Part shown: one piece after another, positions 11,645 to 21,010 of the stretch
Position numbering within the stretch: the first letter of the stretch is position 1
Layout of the letters: every line of letters starts with the position of its first letter
DNA from: Lineus longissimus
Taxonomy: Eukaryota; Nemertea; Pilidiophora; Heteronemertea; Lineidae
NCBI RefSeq assembly: GCF_910592395.1
Contig: NC_088309.1
Location: 15,934,599-15,998,598 of the forward strand
Direction: 5' to 3'
DNA length: 64,000 nt
Translations under genes and position numbers: made by a program
The notes under the pieces: model-generated
Databases searched by the model: none
What the model saw: the letters and a program-made list of their open reading frames with translations, nothing else
Told to the model about the DNA's origin: nothing

Positions 11645-12020
11645 TTTCGTTTCAAACGCGTTTGAAACGGGCAAAAAGCGTTTATTCTAAAACGAAATTC
11701 AAACGAAAATCATCCGTTTATCTGCCGTTTATCAGCCGTTTGAAAAGCGTTTGAAAACAAACGCACACCCCAGACGAAAATTTCGAAACGCTCCCAAACG
11801 AACACGCCCGATCAGAGCGCTTCCCAAACGCTTTCCAAACGATCGCACGAAACGGATCTCAAACGCACGTCAAACGATTGTCAAACGAACTTCGTTTCAA
11901 TCGAAACGATTGTCGAACGCACTTCGTTTCAAACGAACTGGAAACGAACTTCGTTTCAAACGAACGGAAAACGCACTATCAAACGAACTTGAAACGTACT
12001 TCGTTTGAAACGAAATTTGC
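11645..12020. repeat. AAACG-rich inverted-repeat element
   Basis: About 376 bp built of CGTTT/AAACG words. It starts ATTTCGTTTCAAACG and ends CGTTTGAAACGAAAT, a 15-bp terminal inversion. The left half is mostly CGTTT-oriented, the right half AAACG-oriented. It abuts the break in the P4 polymerase, so it may mark the insertion or deletion point. Confidence 0.55.
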
Positions 12021-13189
12021 ACGAAATGCGCATGCGATGCTTTTATTTCATTCTTTCATTGATTATCTTGAAAGACGGATGTGTACTTCGCCCATTTATC
12101 TCTGTTATTTTCGATCCTTATCGGTAAGTCTAATTGAGATTCAACAGTTGCATCTAGAGAAATTTGCTTCTAATTGCTACCGTATCACTGTTTTTAGTAC
12201 TCGGCCTATAAAAGCGCTTTTAAAGGCCTATCTTTTCACAGTCCTGCGACATCAGGGCCGATCGCATGTGTTGAATATCAATCCTAAAAATTTTCATTTC
12301 AAGTAGTTAGGCTTGTATCAAGTAGGCCTAGGTCTATGACTAGAATTAAATTAGTACCGATTCGCGCACATCGATCTTGCGGTCGGCCCAGACATGACAT
12401 GTATGTATAGGCAAAATCATTCCTGCCTCCAAGACTTGCCGTTGTGTAACTGCGCATGACTGTATGCTATAGTAGTCACTATAGCCTATCCTAGCCATTC
12501 CCTATATTGGTACTCTTGGCTCTCCCATTTGAATGAGTCCTGCCAATACCACGCTGCAAAAAATATAATAAACATCGTCAGCGCGGTGGCCGTATTGCCT
12601 TGGTATATGACTATTAAAGTTTCGAACTTACCCACTCTTTATTACCAACCAAATGACATATAGGTCTACTTTATGACGTTAACAGACTGAAGTAGCGTTT
12701 GGTAGAGTAACTACATGCGTATAAATGTTATAAATTTTAATCCAACCGACAACAACAAGATAAATTTTTTGAGGGCGTTGTGATACTAAGTGATACCGAT
12801 ACCCCCAGATTGTTTTTTGGGTGACTGTATTCTCCCCGGTATTCTCCAATGCATTTAAGATTTAAACTATCGTACAATATTTAAACCCCATCTCCACCAC
12901 CAATTATTTCAGGTTTGTGTTCAGCATGATGGATCCCGGTGATGTCAATGACATAGGCCTACCAGGTGCAGAAAAAGGTAGGTTTGATTTTATAATGTAA
13001 TGCTATTAAATTGCTATACTAAGATGCTCTCTTCGAACTTTGATATACCAACCATCTACCGTACTGTATTTATACTTGGTTTCATGTGTTCACACTTCCT
13101 TCTGCCACCAATGAAGATGCCTACCGGAAATTAAGCTGTTTTCATGTTTTCATTATCAAATCAAGAGAAGGCTATGTTTAGAATAATGA
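12021..13189. other. host-like noncoding DNA with one candidate exon
   Basis: No long ORF. TATTTCAG at 12905-12912 and the donor AAG|GTAGGT at 12977/12978 bracket an exon-like segment with ATG at 12926 (MMDPGDVNDIGLPGAEK). This may be a first coding exon of an unidentified gene; no continuation was recognised. Confidence 0.3.
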
Positions 13190-14442
13190 AATTAACGTGC
13201 ACATTTATCTGGTCAGCTTCGTGAGGTCTTATGGCTTCTGTAGGCTTCTGGTAGTGCATGAAGATTTCATTTTCTGAATGCTCATTCTTTTGAAATTGAT
13301 ACTTGAAAAAAAATGTATTAACTCGAACGGAAGGCTGGATTGCAGCACACAACATTTACACTTTGTTATTTTGGTTCACTATGTGATCCTTATTTTGAAT
13401 ATTTTGACACAAAGTCTATGTCAAATCACTGATATTGGCATATAAAATAGAATTGTAATCAACACTATACCCGGGCTTGTTAGCCCGCCCCATGATTGAT
13501 AGGCACGTGCATGGGCCTCTGTCACTTAAGGGGGACTGCGCTGCCACCTTCTATATGAAGCTGCTTCAATTTAGGAGTTATATTTAGAATGGGTAAGGAA
13601 ATGAATGTGTACATATATCTGGTCAGCTTCGTGAGGTCTTAAGGCTTCTGTAGGCTTCTGGTAGTGGTAGTGCATGGATATTTCATAACTCTGAATGCTA
13701 ATTTTTAGATAGATTGAAAATATTATTACTACCGGTATTTGTTCTTTATTTTTAATATTTTGGCACAAAGTCTGCGTCAAATCATCGATATTGGCATATA
13801 TAATAGAATTATAATCAATACCGGTACAACACTATTCTCACTCTCAGTCTTGTCAGCCCGCCCCTTGATTGATAGGCACGCATGTTCCTCTGTCAGTGTC
13901 ACTTAAAGGGAAACCGAGCTGCCACTTTCTAAACAAGCTGCTTTAATTTAACAATTATATTTAGAATACTGAAATTAATTTGCACATTTATCTGGTCAGC
14001 TTCGTGAGGTCTTAAGGCTTCTGTAGGCTTCTGGTAGTGCATTGATATTTCATAATTCTGAATGCTCTTTTTTTTTAAATATATTAAAAAATGTATTAAC
14101 TGGAACGAAAGGCTGGATTGTAGCATGCACACACCCATTTACACTTTGATATTTGGTTCACTATGTCAGTATGTTATCCTTATTTTCAATATTTTGACAC
14201 AAAGTCTGTGTCAAATCATCGATATTGCCATAAAAATAGAATTATAATCAATACCGGTACAACACTATTCTCAGTCTTGTCAACCCGCTCCTTGATTGAT
14301 AGGCACGCATGTTCCTCTGTCAGTGTCACTTAAAGGGAAACCGAGCTGCCACTTTCTAAACAAGCTGCTTCAATTTAACAATTATATTTAGAATAATGAA
14401 ATGAATTTGCACATTTATCTGGTCAGCTTCGTGAGGTCTTAA
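13190..14442. repeat. ~400-bp tandem repeat array (left part)
   Basis: The word CTGGTCAGCTTCGTGAGGTCTTA recurs at about 13210, 13620, 13992 and 14420 (spacing ~370-430 bp), each followed by GGCTTCTGTAGGCTTCTGG. The last unit is cut after CTTAA at 14442 and resumes at 58613 with GGCTTCTG, so the interior of the window is an insertion into this array. Confidence 0.8.
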
Positions 14443-14558
14443 GTGTCAGTCCATGATACCACCATGCAGGATCATGCAAATGGTGGCAAGGTGGGGGGTC
14501 AACAGATCTAGTTGTAATTTCTACCACAGACCTGTCCTAGGGTACTATGAAGGCTGGT

Positions 14559-14688
14559 AGAAAGTGTATATTGCGATGGTAGGAACTAGGTTATGCTTTA
14601 GGCCCTTTTGACCAAAGACCTTACAGGTCTTTTGCCCCAAATAAGCCTACAACCCCAAAGAACCAATCCACCACAATACACACTTTCT
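14559..14688. repeat. terminal foldback hairpin, P2 left
   Basis: Outer arm AGAAAGTGTATATTGCG; inner inverted arm ending CACACTTTCT at 14688; central stem AAAGACC-TTACA-GGTCTTT. Total 130 nt, the same size as the P3 terminal hairpin. Confidence 0.8.
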
Positions 14689-14835
14689 ATCATTCATGAG
14701 ATTCCCAGTGAAGCGTTGCAATGAAATGGTGAGGGAATATACTGTAGAAATCGGTCAGCTTTAACAAAATATCGATCGTATTACGGGGAAAACACTACCT
14801 CGTAAACCAGCCAATACGAGGAAAATCCAATTAAG

Positions 14836-14968
14836 TCATTTCGCAGTAAGTGATTCTCTTAGAAGAGAATCCAATCAATCTGACCTAGATATTCTCTTAG
14901 AAGAGAATCCAATGACCTAGTTATTCTCTTCTAAGAGAATCTTATTGATTACTACGTTTGCGAAATGA
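14836..14968. promoter_or_regulatory. cruciform block with three palindromes upstream of MCP
   Basis: Outer arms TCATTTCGCA (14836) and TGCGAAATGA (14959) enclose three copies of a quasi-palindrome ATTCTCTT-AG/CT-AAGAGAAT (14852, 14891 and 14923). It lies 45-180 bp before the MCP ATG and is repeated in the right TIR (~54115-54246). It could be a regulator-binding site or replication element (inference). Confidence 0.5.
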
Positions 14969-15013
14969 GTGATCTTCAAAGTCCACATAATTTTACTAGT
15001 AAATAAATAGAAA

Positions 15014-16270
15014 ATGGCAACAGGATATTTATTAAATACCGAAAGGGCACATAAGATTCCACTTGGTTTAAAAGCTGAGAGGCAGCATCATATCATTACT
15101 CATAACCCCTCATCTGCTAACCCCAAAGAAACTTTGTATGTTAGAATACCGGCATTGCGAGAGAATACATTCTTTGTACCTAAATCTCTTTATCTGTCTG
15201 CTGATGTAACCATTTCTGGTGATTCTAAAAATAGTGTTGTAAATAATCTTGGTAGAAACCTGATTTCAAAGATGGTGGTTAAGTGGGGAACAGAGCAGAT
15301 ATTTGACCTTGACGAATACAGTCATTATTCTACATTTAAAGATCTGTGGTTTACAGAAGAAGAAAGAAATGATAGAGTTTTTCAGGGTATTCAGTCAAAA
15401 AATCTTAGAGAATTAAGATCAGGAGTCGCTGAAGCTGATGTCACTGGAGAAACAGCTAATGAAAAGACTTTAAAGAAAGTGTTTGACAAGAAGTACAAAA
15501 TACCATTAGATTTTGAACTATTCCATCATCATGCTCCATTTTACAAGTTTCCAATTCAAGAAGATGTTATCATTGAAATAACTTTAGCACCAAAGGAGGA
15601 AATCATAGTCACCACAACCACAGCTAGCATGGGCTACAAACTTGAAAATATTTGTTTTGAATACGACACGGTTACTAATAAGATGATTGCTAGTCAATTG
15701 AGTAACAAGTACAATTCTGGATTCTCAATATTTTATGATTGGGTAGACCATTTTAAGACAGTCAATGTTACTGCTAATGAAACACTAATTAATGAGAACA
15801 TCAACTTTCCAAGAATGTCTATTAAAGGATTATTATTACTATTTGTGTCTGACTATGTAGATGGAGCTAGAGATTCAGAGAAGTTTGAAAACCCTAACAT
15901 AAGTAAAGTGCAGATCACAATAGAGGGTGTTGCCAATCAGGTGTTCCCAGAAGGAATGAGAATGATGGATCAATGGGAGGAGATCAAGAAACATTTTATG
16001 TCTGAAGATTTGAAGAAAACTCATGACTGTAACATGACCATGGAGAAATACTATGGTGATTCTAATCACTATGGTTTATGGTTGGACCTGAGAACTTCTG
16101 AAGATAATCGTCTACACGGATCAGGAAAGAAGCTCCTGAACACAAAAGATGGTATTCAATTATCTATTACAAAGAAATCTGGAAAGGGACCATACAAAAT
16201 GCACATATTCGTGGTTTCTGACGCCCAGGTAAACATCCAGAATTCTCAGATTGCTTCACTCCAACACTAA
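15014..16270 (+). CDS. major capsid protein (P2)
   Basis: Intact 418-aa ORF. It belongs to a conserved Polinton family that I assign to the double jelly-roll major capsid protein. Landmarks are KETLYVRIPALRENTFFVP near residue 40, the central FELFHHHAPFYKFPI, MSIKGLLLLFVSDYVDGARD, and the C-terminal HGSGKKLLNTKDGIQL and HIFVVSDAQVNI. The capsid assignment rests on family knowledge and position, not on a structure. It is the first gene from the left terminus, preceded by AATAAATAGAAAATGG. The stop codon sits in the loop of a small hairpin (16262-16277), followed by CAAGAACAAAAGTTC. Confidence 0.85.
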   Translation: MATGYLLNTERAHKIPLGLKAERQHHIITHNPSSANPKETLYVRIPALRENTFFVPKSLYLSADVTISGDSKNSVVNNLGRNLISKMVVKWGTEQIFDLDEYSHYSTFKDLWFTEEERNDRVFQGIQSKNLRELRSGVAEADVTGETANEKTLKKVFDKKYKIPLDFELFHHHAPFYKFPIQEDVIIEITLAPKEEIIVTTTTASMGYKLENICFEYDTVTNKMIASQLSNKYNSGFSIFYDWVDHFKTVNVTANETLINENINFPRMSIKGLLLLFVSDYVDGARDSEKFENPNISKVQITIEGVANQVFPEGMRMMDQWEEIKKHFMSEDLKKTHDCNMTMEKYYGDSNHYGLWLDLRTSEDNRLHGSGKKLLNTKDGIQLSITKKSGKGPYKMHIFVVSDAQVNIQNSQIASLQH

Positions 16271-16292
16271 GGTGTTGCAAGAACAAAAGTTC
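16262..16292 (+). terminator. hairpin straddling MCP stop codon
   Basis: CAACAC / GTGTTG stem with TAAG loop containing the stop TAA, followed by GAAC-AAAA-GTTC. P1 and P3 have CAGCAC / GTGCTG: a compensated pair change (the Gln codon stays synonymous, and the P3 stop becomes TGA). Possible 3'-end processing signal. Confidence 0.5.
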
Positions 16293-16349
16293 ACTCCAAC
16301 ACTGAATGCTAGATAAATGAGTTTTACTAGTGATTTTCTAAGTAATTAA

Positions 16350-16586
16350 ATGGATACACCAGGAAAGAAAGATATCATAAATACACTGTATCAAAGTTTA
16401 CTGTTGGCATCAACAACAATTGGTTACTCTATGTTACTGAAAAGGTTCTTGAGAATCAATATTGGTCCCCCAAGTCAGGCCAACCTAGAGGAAATTCTTA
16501 AACTGGGAGGAACTGTAGCTATTAGTAATGGAACATTAGAGTACCTTTACGATCAAGGAATCCTACCCAGAAATATTATGAAGTAA
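16350..16586 (+). CDS. 78-aa small membrane protein (P2)
   Basis: Intact. A basic N-terminus (MDTPGKKDIINTLYQ) precedes a hydrophobic helix (LLLASTTIGYSMLLKRFL) and a second weakly hydrophobic part. It sits between MCP and penton-like genes in P1, P2 and P3. The start follows AATTAAATGG. A conserved small Polinton peptide of unknown role, perhaps a minor capsid or membrane component. Confidence 0.7.
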   Translation: MDTPGKKDIINTLYQSLLLASTTIGYSMLLKRFLRINIGPPSQANLEEILKLGGTVAISNGTLEYLYDQGILPRNIMK

Positions 16587-16643
16587 GAATAATTTACTTA
16601 TTTGATAAAAGGTAAATTTGAAAACGAAAATTTGCTTAAGTAA

Positions 16644-17411
16644 ATGGTTACTGTAATGAACATAGATTCAAGTGACTATCCAGATCAGAGTTCAAGTGAT
16701 TTAACAGTCAATCTCAAGACTGAAATTCAAGATGCATGTAGCATCACTTTAACTTTTGCAGTAATACCTTGTACATTCTACAACATAAGTGCAGCCAGGG
16801 AGAATAACCGAATCAAAGTTAAGGGGTTTGATGTGGCAGAGATTACGCTACCAGATGGTCTCTTTGACCTACAGAGCTTTTCAAAAGTATTTGCGGATAA
16901 GTTGAAAGAAAATAGTATGAGTAGAGGTGCTGTCAGATTTGACCTTGAAGAACCAACAGGTAAGGCCGTCTTACACTTCCTAAAGAGAAAAAATGAGGCG
17001 CATTATCAGATCTATTTTCTTGGTAAAAGTAATGAATTATTTGGCATGAAATCAGAATGGCCTTACCCTTTAGACAATAAAAGTAAGGATGATGTTGTAA
17101 GCGAGAAACCCATCAATTTTAGACCAATTAACCATTTTGTTTTTCACTGTGACATAATCGAATCTAATAGTGTATTAAGTAATGGTGAAGCATCTGATGT
17201 GCTAACCACAAGACCAATAAAGGAAGTTAATTTTGGGGATTTAATAGCATACACATTTGAGAAACCAATAGCAATTCCCTGTAAACCAAGATTCAATAAG
17301 CTGAATATTCGCTTAACTGATGAAAAAGGTGACATCATCGATCTTAATGGTCATAATGTACAGTACCAATTGGTATTAACTCGAGCTATGCTCTCAGGGA
17401 CACATCATTGA
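16644..17411 (+). CDS. penton-like minor capsid protein (P2)
   Basis: 255 aa, intact. It has the layout of Polinton jelly-roll minor capsid proteins: an N-terminal strand region (VMNIDSSDYPDQSSSDLTV), CTFYNISAARENNRI, the conserved ITLPDGLFDLQSFSKVF, the LFGM element, HFVFHCDIIES, and the C-terminal FNKLNIRLTDEKGDIIDLNG. Residues RAMLSG near the C-terminus derive from a 21-nt hairpin insert (17381-17401) absent from P1. A second, diverged family member lies at 26164. The start follows AAGTAAATGG. Confidence 0.78.
   Translation: MVTVMNIDSSDYPDQSSSDLTVNLKTEIQDACSITLTFAVIPCTFYNISAARENNRIKVKGFDVAEITLPDGLFDLQSFSKVFADKLKENSMSRGAVRFDLEEPTGKAVLHFLKRKNEAHYQIYFLGKSNELFGMKSEWPYPLDNKSKDDVVSEKPINFRPINHFVFHCDIIESNSVLSNGEASDVLTTRPIKEVNFGDLIAYTFEKPIAIPCKPRFNKLNIRLTDEKGDIIDLNGHNVQYQLVLTRAMLSGTHH
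17381..17401 (+). repeat. 21-nt short hairpin insert in penton gene
   Basis: Contains GAGC-TAT-GCTC plus TCAGGGAC, adding 7 codons in frame. P1 reads straight across (GTATTAAC|ACATCATTG), giving an empty site; P3 has the same insert at ~38307-38327. Confidence 0.85.
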
Positions 17412-17433
17412 AATTAAAATTCGTTGAAATTAA

Positions 17434-17892
17434 ATGGCTGGCATTGGCATGTTATTTGGATCTGCAATAATCAATGGATTAGCATTCACTGGATCCGGTT
17501 ACCTTTTTAAAAAACTAGACAAGAATGGCTATGAATATGAAGTGAAAAGACATGATTTGGCTCAGGAGAAATTACAGAAGGCCTCCACAGAATGGGAGGA
17601 GCATAGAAAGAGTACTATTGACTTTGTTAATCTTGAATTAAAGAGAGAAAGAGACGCTTCTATTGATTTTAACAATACTGATTCAGCACTTACTGTTTAC
17701 AATCATTTACATCCAGAAAGAACTATTGTACTACCTCAGCGACCACAATTAAGTGATTACTACCAACCTAGTGATGAAATGAAGAAATACGAGTACCTAT
17801 GGATTATCCTAGGACTTAGTGGTTTAGGGTTAATAATTTATTATTTTACTAGGGTTAGAAAGACTAAGACCACTGATCGGACACAGTCCTGA
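17434..17892 (+). CDS. 152-aa membrane protein (P2)
   Basis: Same protein as P1 116-574: an N-terminal hydrophobic segment, the central RHDLAQEKLQKAS helix, and the C-terminal helix ILGLSGLGLIIYYF. The last codons (DRTQS) and the stop lie inside the first unit of the 19-nt GGACACAGTCC tandem, so the insertion has rewritten the C-terminus (P1 ends IDEKRD). It is convergent with the ATPase gene. Confidence 0.75.
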   Translation: MAGIGMLFGSAIINGLAFTGSGYLFKKLDKNGYEYEVKRHDLAQEKLQKASTEWEEHRKSTIDFVNLELKRERDASIDFNNTDSALTVYNHLHPERTIVLPQRPQLSDYYQPSDEMKKYEYLWIILGLSGLGLIIYYFTRVRKTKTTDRTQS

Positions 17893-17972
17893 TGATCGGA
17901 CACAGTCCTGATGATCGGACACAGTCCTGATGATCGGACACAGTCCTGATGATCGGACACAGTCCTGATGAT
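17878..17972. repeat. five tandem 19-nt GGACACAGTCC mini-hairpins
   Basis: Five exact 19-nt units (CGGACACAGTCCTGATGAT), each with a GGAC-ACA-GTCC hairpin. They lie between convergent 152-aa and ATPase genes. P1 has none; P3 has two plus a GAGC-ATA-GCTC half (38807-38853). Confidence 0.9.
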
Positions 17973-17983
17973 CAGAAGCGGGA

Positions 17984-18604
17984 CTAAGATTTTTGATGGG
18001 AAAGAGTAAATCCAAATGGATGTTGTAGTCTAATGATCAGTTTTGATCCCTTTTTCATCTTAAGTTCTTCTATGTAGTACTGTCTTTTCTCCTTAGGAAT
18101 AACACTGTTTTCTTCTAAGGCATCTTTCATGGCTGATTCATCCTTATTAAAAAATAATACTAAAATTCTTATGTTCTCTCTGTAGTCCTTGACAACTGAA
18201 TTGTACTTCTGAACTAGTAACCAAACAGTGAGATTGTAGTGCCTGCCGGAAAAGGCAAGATTACATAACTCGGACACCTTCTTTTTTGTGTCTCTCAAAT
18301 TAGCACAGTCATCAATGAGGAATAATGTGTTAGAACCAGCAAAGGTCAGAGTAGCAAACTGAAGCACAAGGTCCAAATTACTGGCCACAGCTTCGGGATT
18401 AACTATGTAGACATTCTTGTCTTGGTAAATCCATTTCCTTTCATATGTCTTATTGTTGAAATATGTTGGACAGAAAATGACTATGTTCTGGAACTTGTGC
18501 CGATACTCCTTTTCTAAGAGGTCAAGGGCAAAATATGTCTTACCACAATTGGTAACACCAGAAATTAACATATTGTGTGGCTCGTAAATAAATACTTCAC
18601 TCAT
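17984..18604 (-). CDS. genome-packaging ATPase, A32/FtsK-HerA type (P2)
   Basis: Intact 206 aa. Walker A SGVTNCGKT is at residues 15-23, Walker B LFLIDD at 94-99, and a downstream FSGRHYNLTVWLLVQ segment is as in A32-like packaging ATPases. The short length and motif spacing fit Polinton ATPases, which pump DNA into capsids. Its ATG is only 4 bp from the divergent integrase ATG (shared ATTTAAAT palindrome at 18602-18611). Confidence 0.92.
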   Translation of the reverse strand: MSEVFIYEPHNMLISGVTNCGKTYFALDLLEKEYRHKFQNIVIFCPTYFNNKTYERKWIYQDKNVYIVNPEAVASNLDLVLQFATLTFAGSNTLFLIDDCANLRDTKKKVSELCNLAFSGRHYNLTVWLLVQKYNSVVKDYRENIRILVLFFNKDESAMKDALEENSVIPKEKRQYYIEELKMKKGSKLIIRLQHPFGFTLSHQKS

Positions 18605-18611
18605 TTAAATG
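18602..18611. promoter_or_regulatory. shared start region of ATPase and integrase
   Basis: The palindrome CATTTAAATG contains both divergent start codons; only TTAA separates them. Each strand reads TTTAAATG, the motif found at most gene starts in the element. Confidence 0.6.
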
Positions 18612-19730
18612 AATGTAAAGGATGACACACAGCAGTATCTAAGGGATTTGTACTACAACCCCGAGAGTCCCGTGGCTTACAGTTCTTTGAGTAAAATCTG
18701 GAAACAGGTCAAGGAAGATATGACTTCGTCACGAGAGCAGAGCTCAGGAAAACTTATTAAACAAAAAGAAGTGAAAGAATTTCTAGAAACACTACCAACT
18801 CACCAACTACACAAACCGGCCATTAAGAAATTCACCTTCAGGAAGACAATGGTATCGTACATCGATTCACAATGGCAAGCAGATCTGGTTGACATGCAAA
18901 AATTCGAGAAACAAAATAAAGGCAACAGATTCATTTTAACAGTCATAGATCTATTTAGTCGTTTTTCTTGGGCTCTAGCAGTTAAGAGTAAGAGGGGAGA
19001 AGAAATCAGAGATGCATTTAAAGTGATATTTGAGGAAGCAAAACCAACTAAAATCCAGTTTGATGACGGTAAAGAATTTTACAACAAACACTTCAAGGAA
19101 CTCTTAACAGAAAATGACATAGAATGGTTCTCCACAAAATCTGATAAGAAGGCAGCAGTAGTAGAGAGATTCAATAGAACCCTTAAAGAAAAAATGTGGC
19201 GTTATTTCACCGCTAAGGAGACTGACAAGTGGATTGACGTTCTGGATGACCTGGTCAGCGGCTACAATAACACATTTCACTCATCAATAGGTATGAAACC
19301 TGTAGACGCCAGAAAGATGGAAAACGAAGGAACAGTGTGGTACAATCTTTACGGTCTTCACCTCAAAGAGACATTTGGTGATCCAAAGTACAAAGTAGGT
19401 GACAGTGTAAGAATTTCAAAGTACAAGTCCATTTTCGGTAAAGGTTACATGCCCAACTACACTGAGGAGGTGTTCCAAATCAAACAGATCATCTTTACTC
19501 ACCCTATCGTCTACCAGCTTGAGGATTACCACAAAGAAGAAATTCAAGGATATTTCTATGAAGAGGAATTGAGCTATGTTCCTAATCCTGACCAGCTAGA
19601 GTACAAGATCGAGAAAATCCTAAGGTACAAGACCAGTAAAGGCAAGAAATACGGATTAGTGAAGTGGAAGGGTTACAGTGATAAGTTCAATGAATGGTTA
19701 CCAGTTTCTGATATCAAATCATTGAAATGA
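18609..19730 (+). CDS. retroviral-like integrase with chromodomain (P2)
   Basis: Intact 373 aa. An rve-type DDE core: Asp92 in QADLVDM, Asp152 in QFDDGKEF, and Glu186 in VVERFNRTLKEKMW. The C-terminal chromodomain (YKIEKILRYKTSKGKKYGLV, KWKGYSDKFNEWLP) could direct target choice. Near residues 38-46 the stretch TSSREQSS is the translation of a hairpin insert shared with P3. Polinton integrases are thought to insert the element and generate the 6-bp duplication. AATAAA directly follows the stop, then GTGACTTAAGTCAC. Confidence 0.93.
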   Translation: MNVKDDTQQYLRDLYYNPESPVAYSSLSKIWKQVKEDMTSSREQSSGKLIKQKEVKEFLETLPTHQLHKPAIKKFTFRKTMVSYIDSQWQADLVDMQKFEKQNKGNRFILTVIDLFSRFSWALAVKSKRGEEIRDAFKVIFEEAKPTKIQFDDGKEFYNKHFKELLTENDIEWFSTKSDKKAAVVERFNRTLKEKMWRYFTAKETDKWIDVLDDLVSGYNNTFHSSIGMKPVDARKMENEGTVWYNLYGLHLKETFGDPKYKVGDSVRISKYKSIFGKGYMPNYTEEVFQIKQIIFTHPIVYQLEDYHKEEIQGYFYEEELSYVPNPDQLEYKIEKILRYKTSKGKKYGLVKWKGYSDKFNEWLPVSDIKSLK

Positions 19731-19745
19731 AATAAAGTCTCTAAA

Positions 19746-19771
19746 GTGACTTAAGTCACAAGAACAAGTTC
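19746..19771 (+). terminator. palindrome after integrase stop
   Basis: GTGACTTAAGTCAC (perfect 14-bp palindrome) followed by AAGAACAAGTTC. The hairpin-then-CAAGAAC...GTTC arrangement repeats that seen after the MCP stop. P3 has the same at ~40655-40680. Confidence 0.45.
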
Positions 19772-19818
19772 GAAAAACGTAATTTAAAAAAAAAATGTCC
19801 TACTAAATAAAGAAAGAA

Positions 19819-20991
19819 ATGGATGGAGCAATATTTGATAATCAAAATGGTATGATGAATCGAAATGGTATGATGAATCAGAATAATATGATGAATTATG
19901 ATAATATGATGAATCAGAATATTCAGAAGTTTTTGTATTATTTGCATCAAAATAATATGTTAAATCAAAATATGATAAATCAGATTATGTTAAATCAAAA
20001 TATGATAAATCAGTTTATCTTAAATCAAAACATGGAAAATCAAAACATGGAAAATCAAAATATGGAAAATCAAAATGTGATAAATCAGAATAATATGATG
20101 AATCAAAACATGGAAAATCAACCTACAATTTAGTGTGTTAAGTGCTGTGAAAAGAAACCTGAAATTAATTTTGAAAAGAACAGGCGTAATAAACTACTTG
20201 ATTACTGTAAAGAATGTGGTTCAAGTAAAATCAAGGGATGTAATAAATGTTATGAAAATAAATTACTAAGTGATGGTGAATTTGGTAAAGACGGAAATAG
20301 AGGTAACTGTAGATCATGTTTTAATTCATATTACAAAAAGGATTACCTTGACCAAAATGGTAATAGAGACAGACACAAAATTAGAGTTGGTCTAAACCGC
20401 ATTTCTAAGGGAGAGTGTAATCGAGCTCTGCTCTCAGGACGAAGTCCGACCGGTAATTCATCATTCAATCTAGGATGTACAGACAGTTTCTTCTCACAGT
20501 GGTTAGAGTACCAGAGGAGTCTATCTCCAATAGGACAAAGTCCCGAGAACAGAGTTCGAATAGTAGAAGAAGAGTTGGATCATGTCTTACCAATCAAGGA
20601 ATTCAAAGATAAACCTGAACTGTGCTTTGCTTGGTTTAACATTAGACCAATGGAAAAGACAGAAAACAGACAGAAGAGTGCTAAAGTAGACTACACACTA
20701 TTTAAGGATCAATTGGATAGGTCAATGGATTTCATGGTAAAGATGAGAAGTGAAAACTGGTTTGTCTTTCGAGACCAGGATGTAATACCAAATTGGAAAA
20801 TAGTGATATCACAGCATTTCGGGGATTATCTTCGTGATGAAAATATGATTCTGCTTGATAGATTATCGAATTTAAATAATAACATGAGAATGAACCAGAA
20901 CATTAACATATGTAGTCAGACAGAAATCATAAACGAGATGATTAAGTTGAATAATAGACTTGAAAGAAATTTACTCTTTGCAGTGAATTGA
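19819..20991 (+). pseudogene. zinc-finger/HNH protein with Met-Asn repeat head, nonsense-interrupted (P2)
   Basis: The N-terminal ~100 residues are MNQN/MENQ-type repeats. Then TAG (20131-20133, Tyr TAT in P3) interrupts the gene, after which the frame continues to 20991 with CVKCC, YCKECG, GCNKCYE and NCRSCF cysteine pairs. A C-terminal HNH-like unit follows (LDHVLPIKEF ... CFAWFNIRPM). A 30-nt hairpin insert at ~20420-20449 adds NRALLSGRSP relative to P3, and GQSPENRVR is a second insert shared with P3. Probably a nuclease or DNA-binding protein (inference). Confidence 0.75.
20420..20449 (+). repeat. 30-nt two-hairpin coding insert (P2 only)
   Basis: GAGC-TCT-GCTC, TCA, GGAC-GAA-GTCC. P3 has the empty site GAGTGTACCGG (~41138-41148). 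It adds exactly 10 codons. Confidence 0.9.
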
Positions 20992-21010
20992 TTTTATTTT
21001 ACTTAATTAA

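Larger units (their letters stand above)
14559..15177. repeat. left terminal inverted repeat (type a), 619 bp
   Basis: The inverse of 53905-54523, equal in length. It contains the terminal hairpin, the triple palindromic block and the first ~55 codons of the MCP gene, so the right-hand copy carries a truncated MCP 5' end. Confidence 0.9.

Noticed and set aside
17878-17972. CRISPR-like array of five short repeats
   Set aside because: Repeats are directly adjacent with no spacers, in an animal genome, and clearly relate to the GGAC-nnn-GTCC hairpin family.
17984-18015. Reverse-strand ORF built from the 19-nt tandem (repeated DHQDCVRSSGLCP)
   Set aside because: Simply the translation of the repeat in another frame, overlapping the ATPase end.
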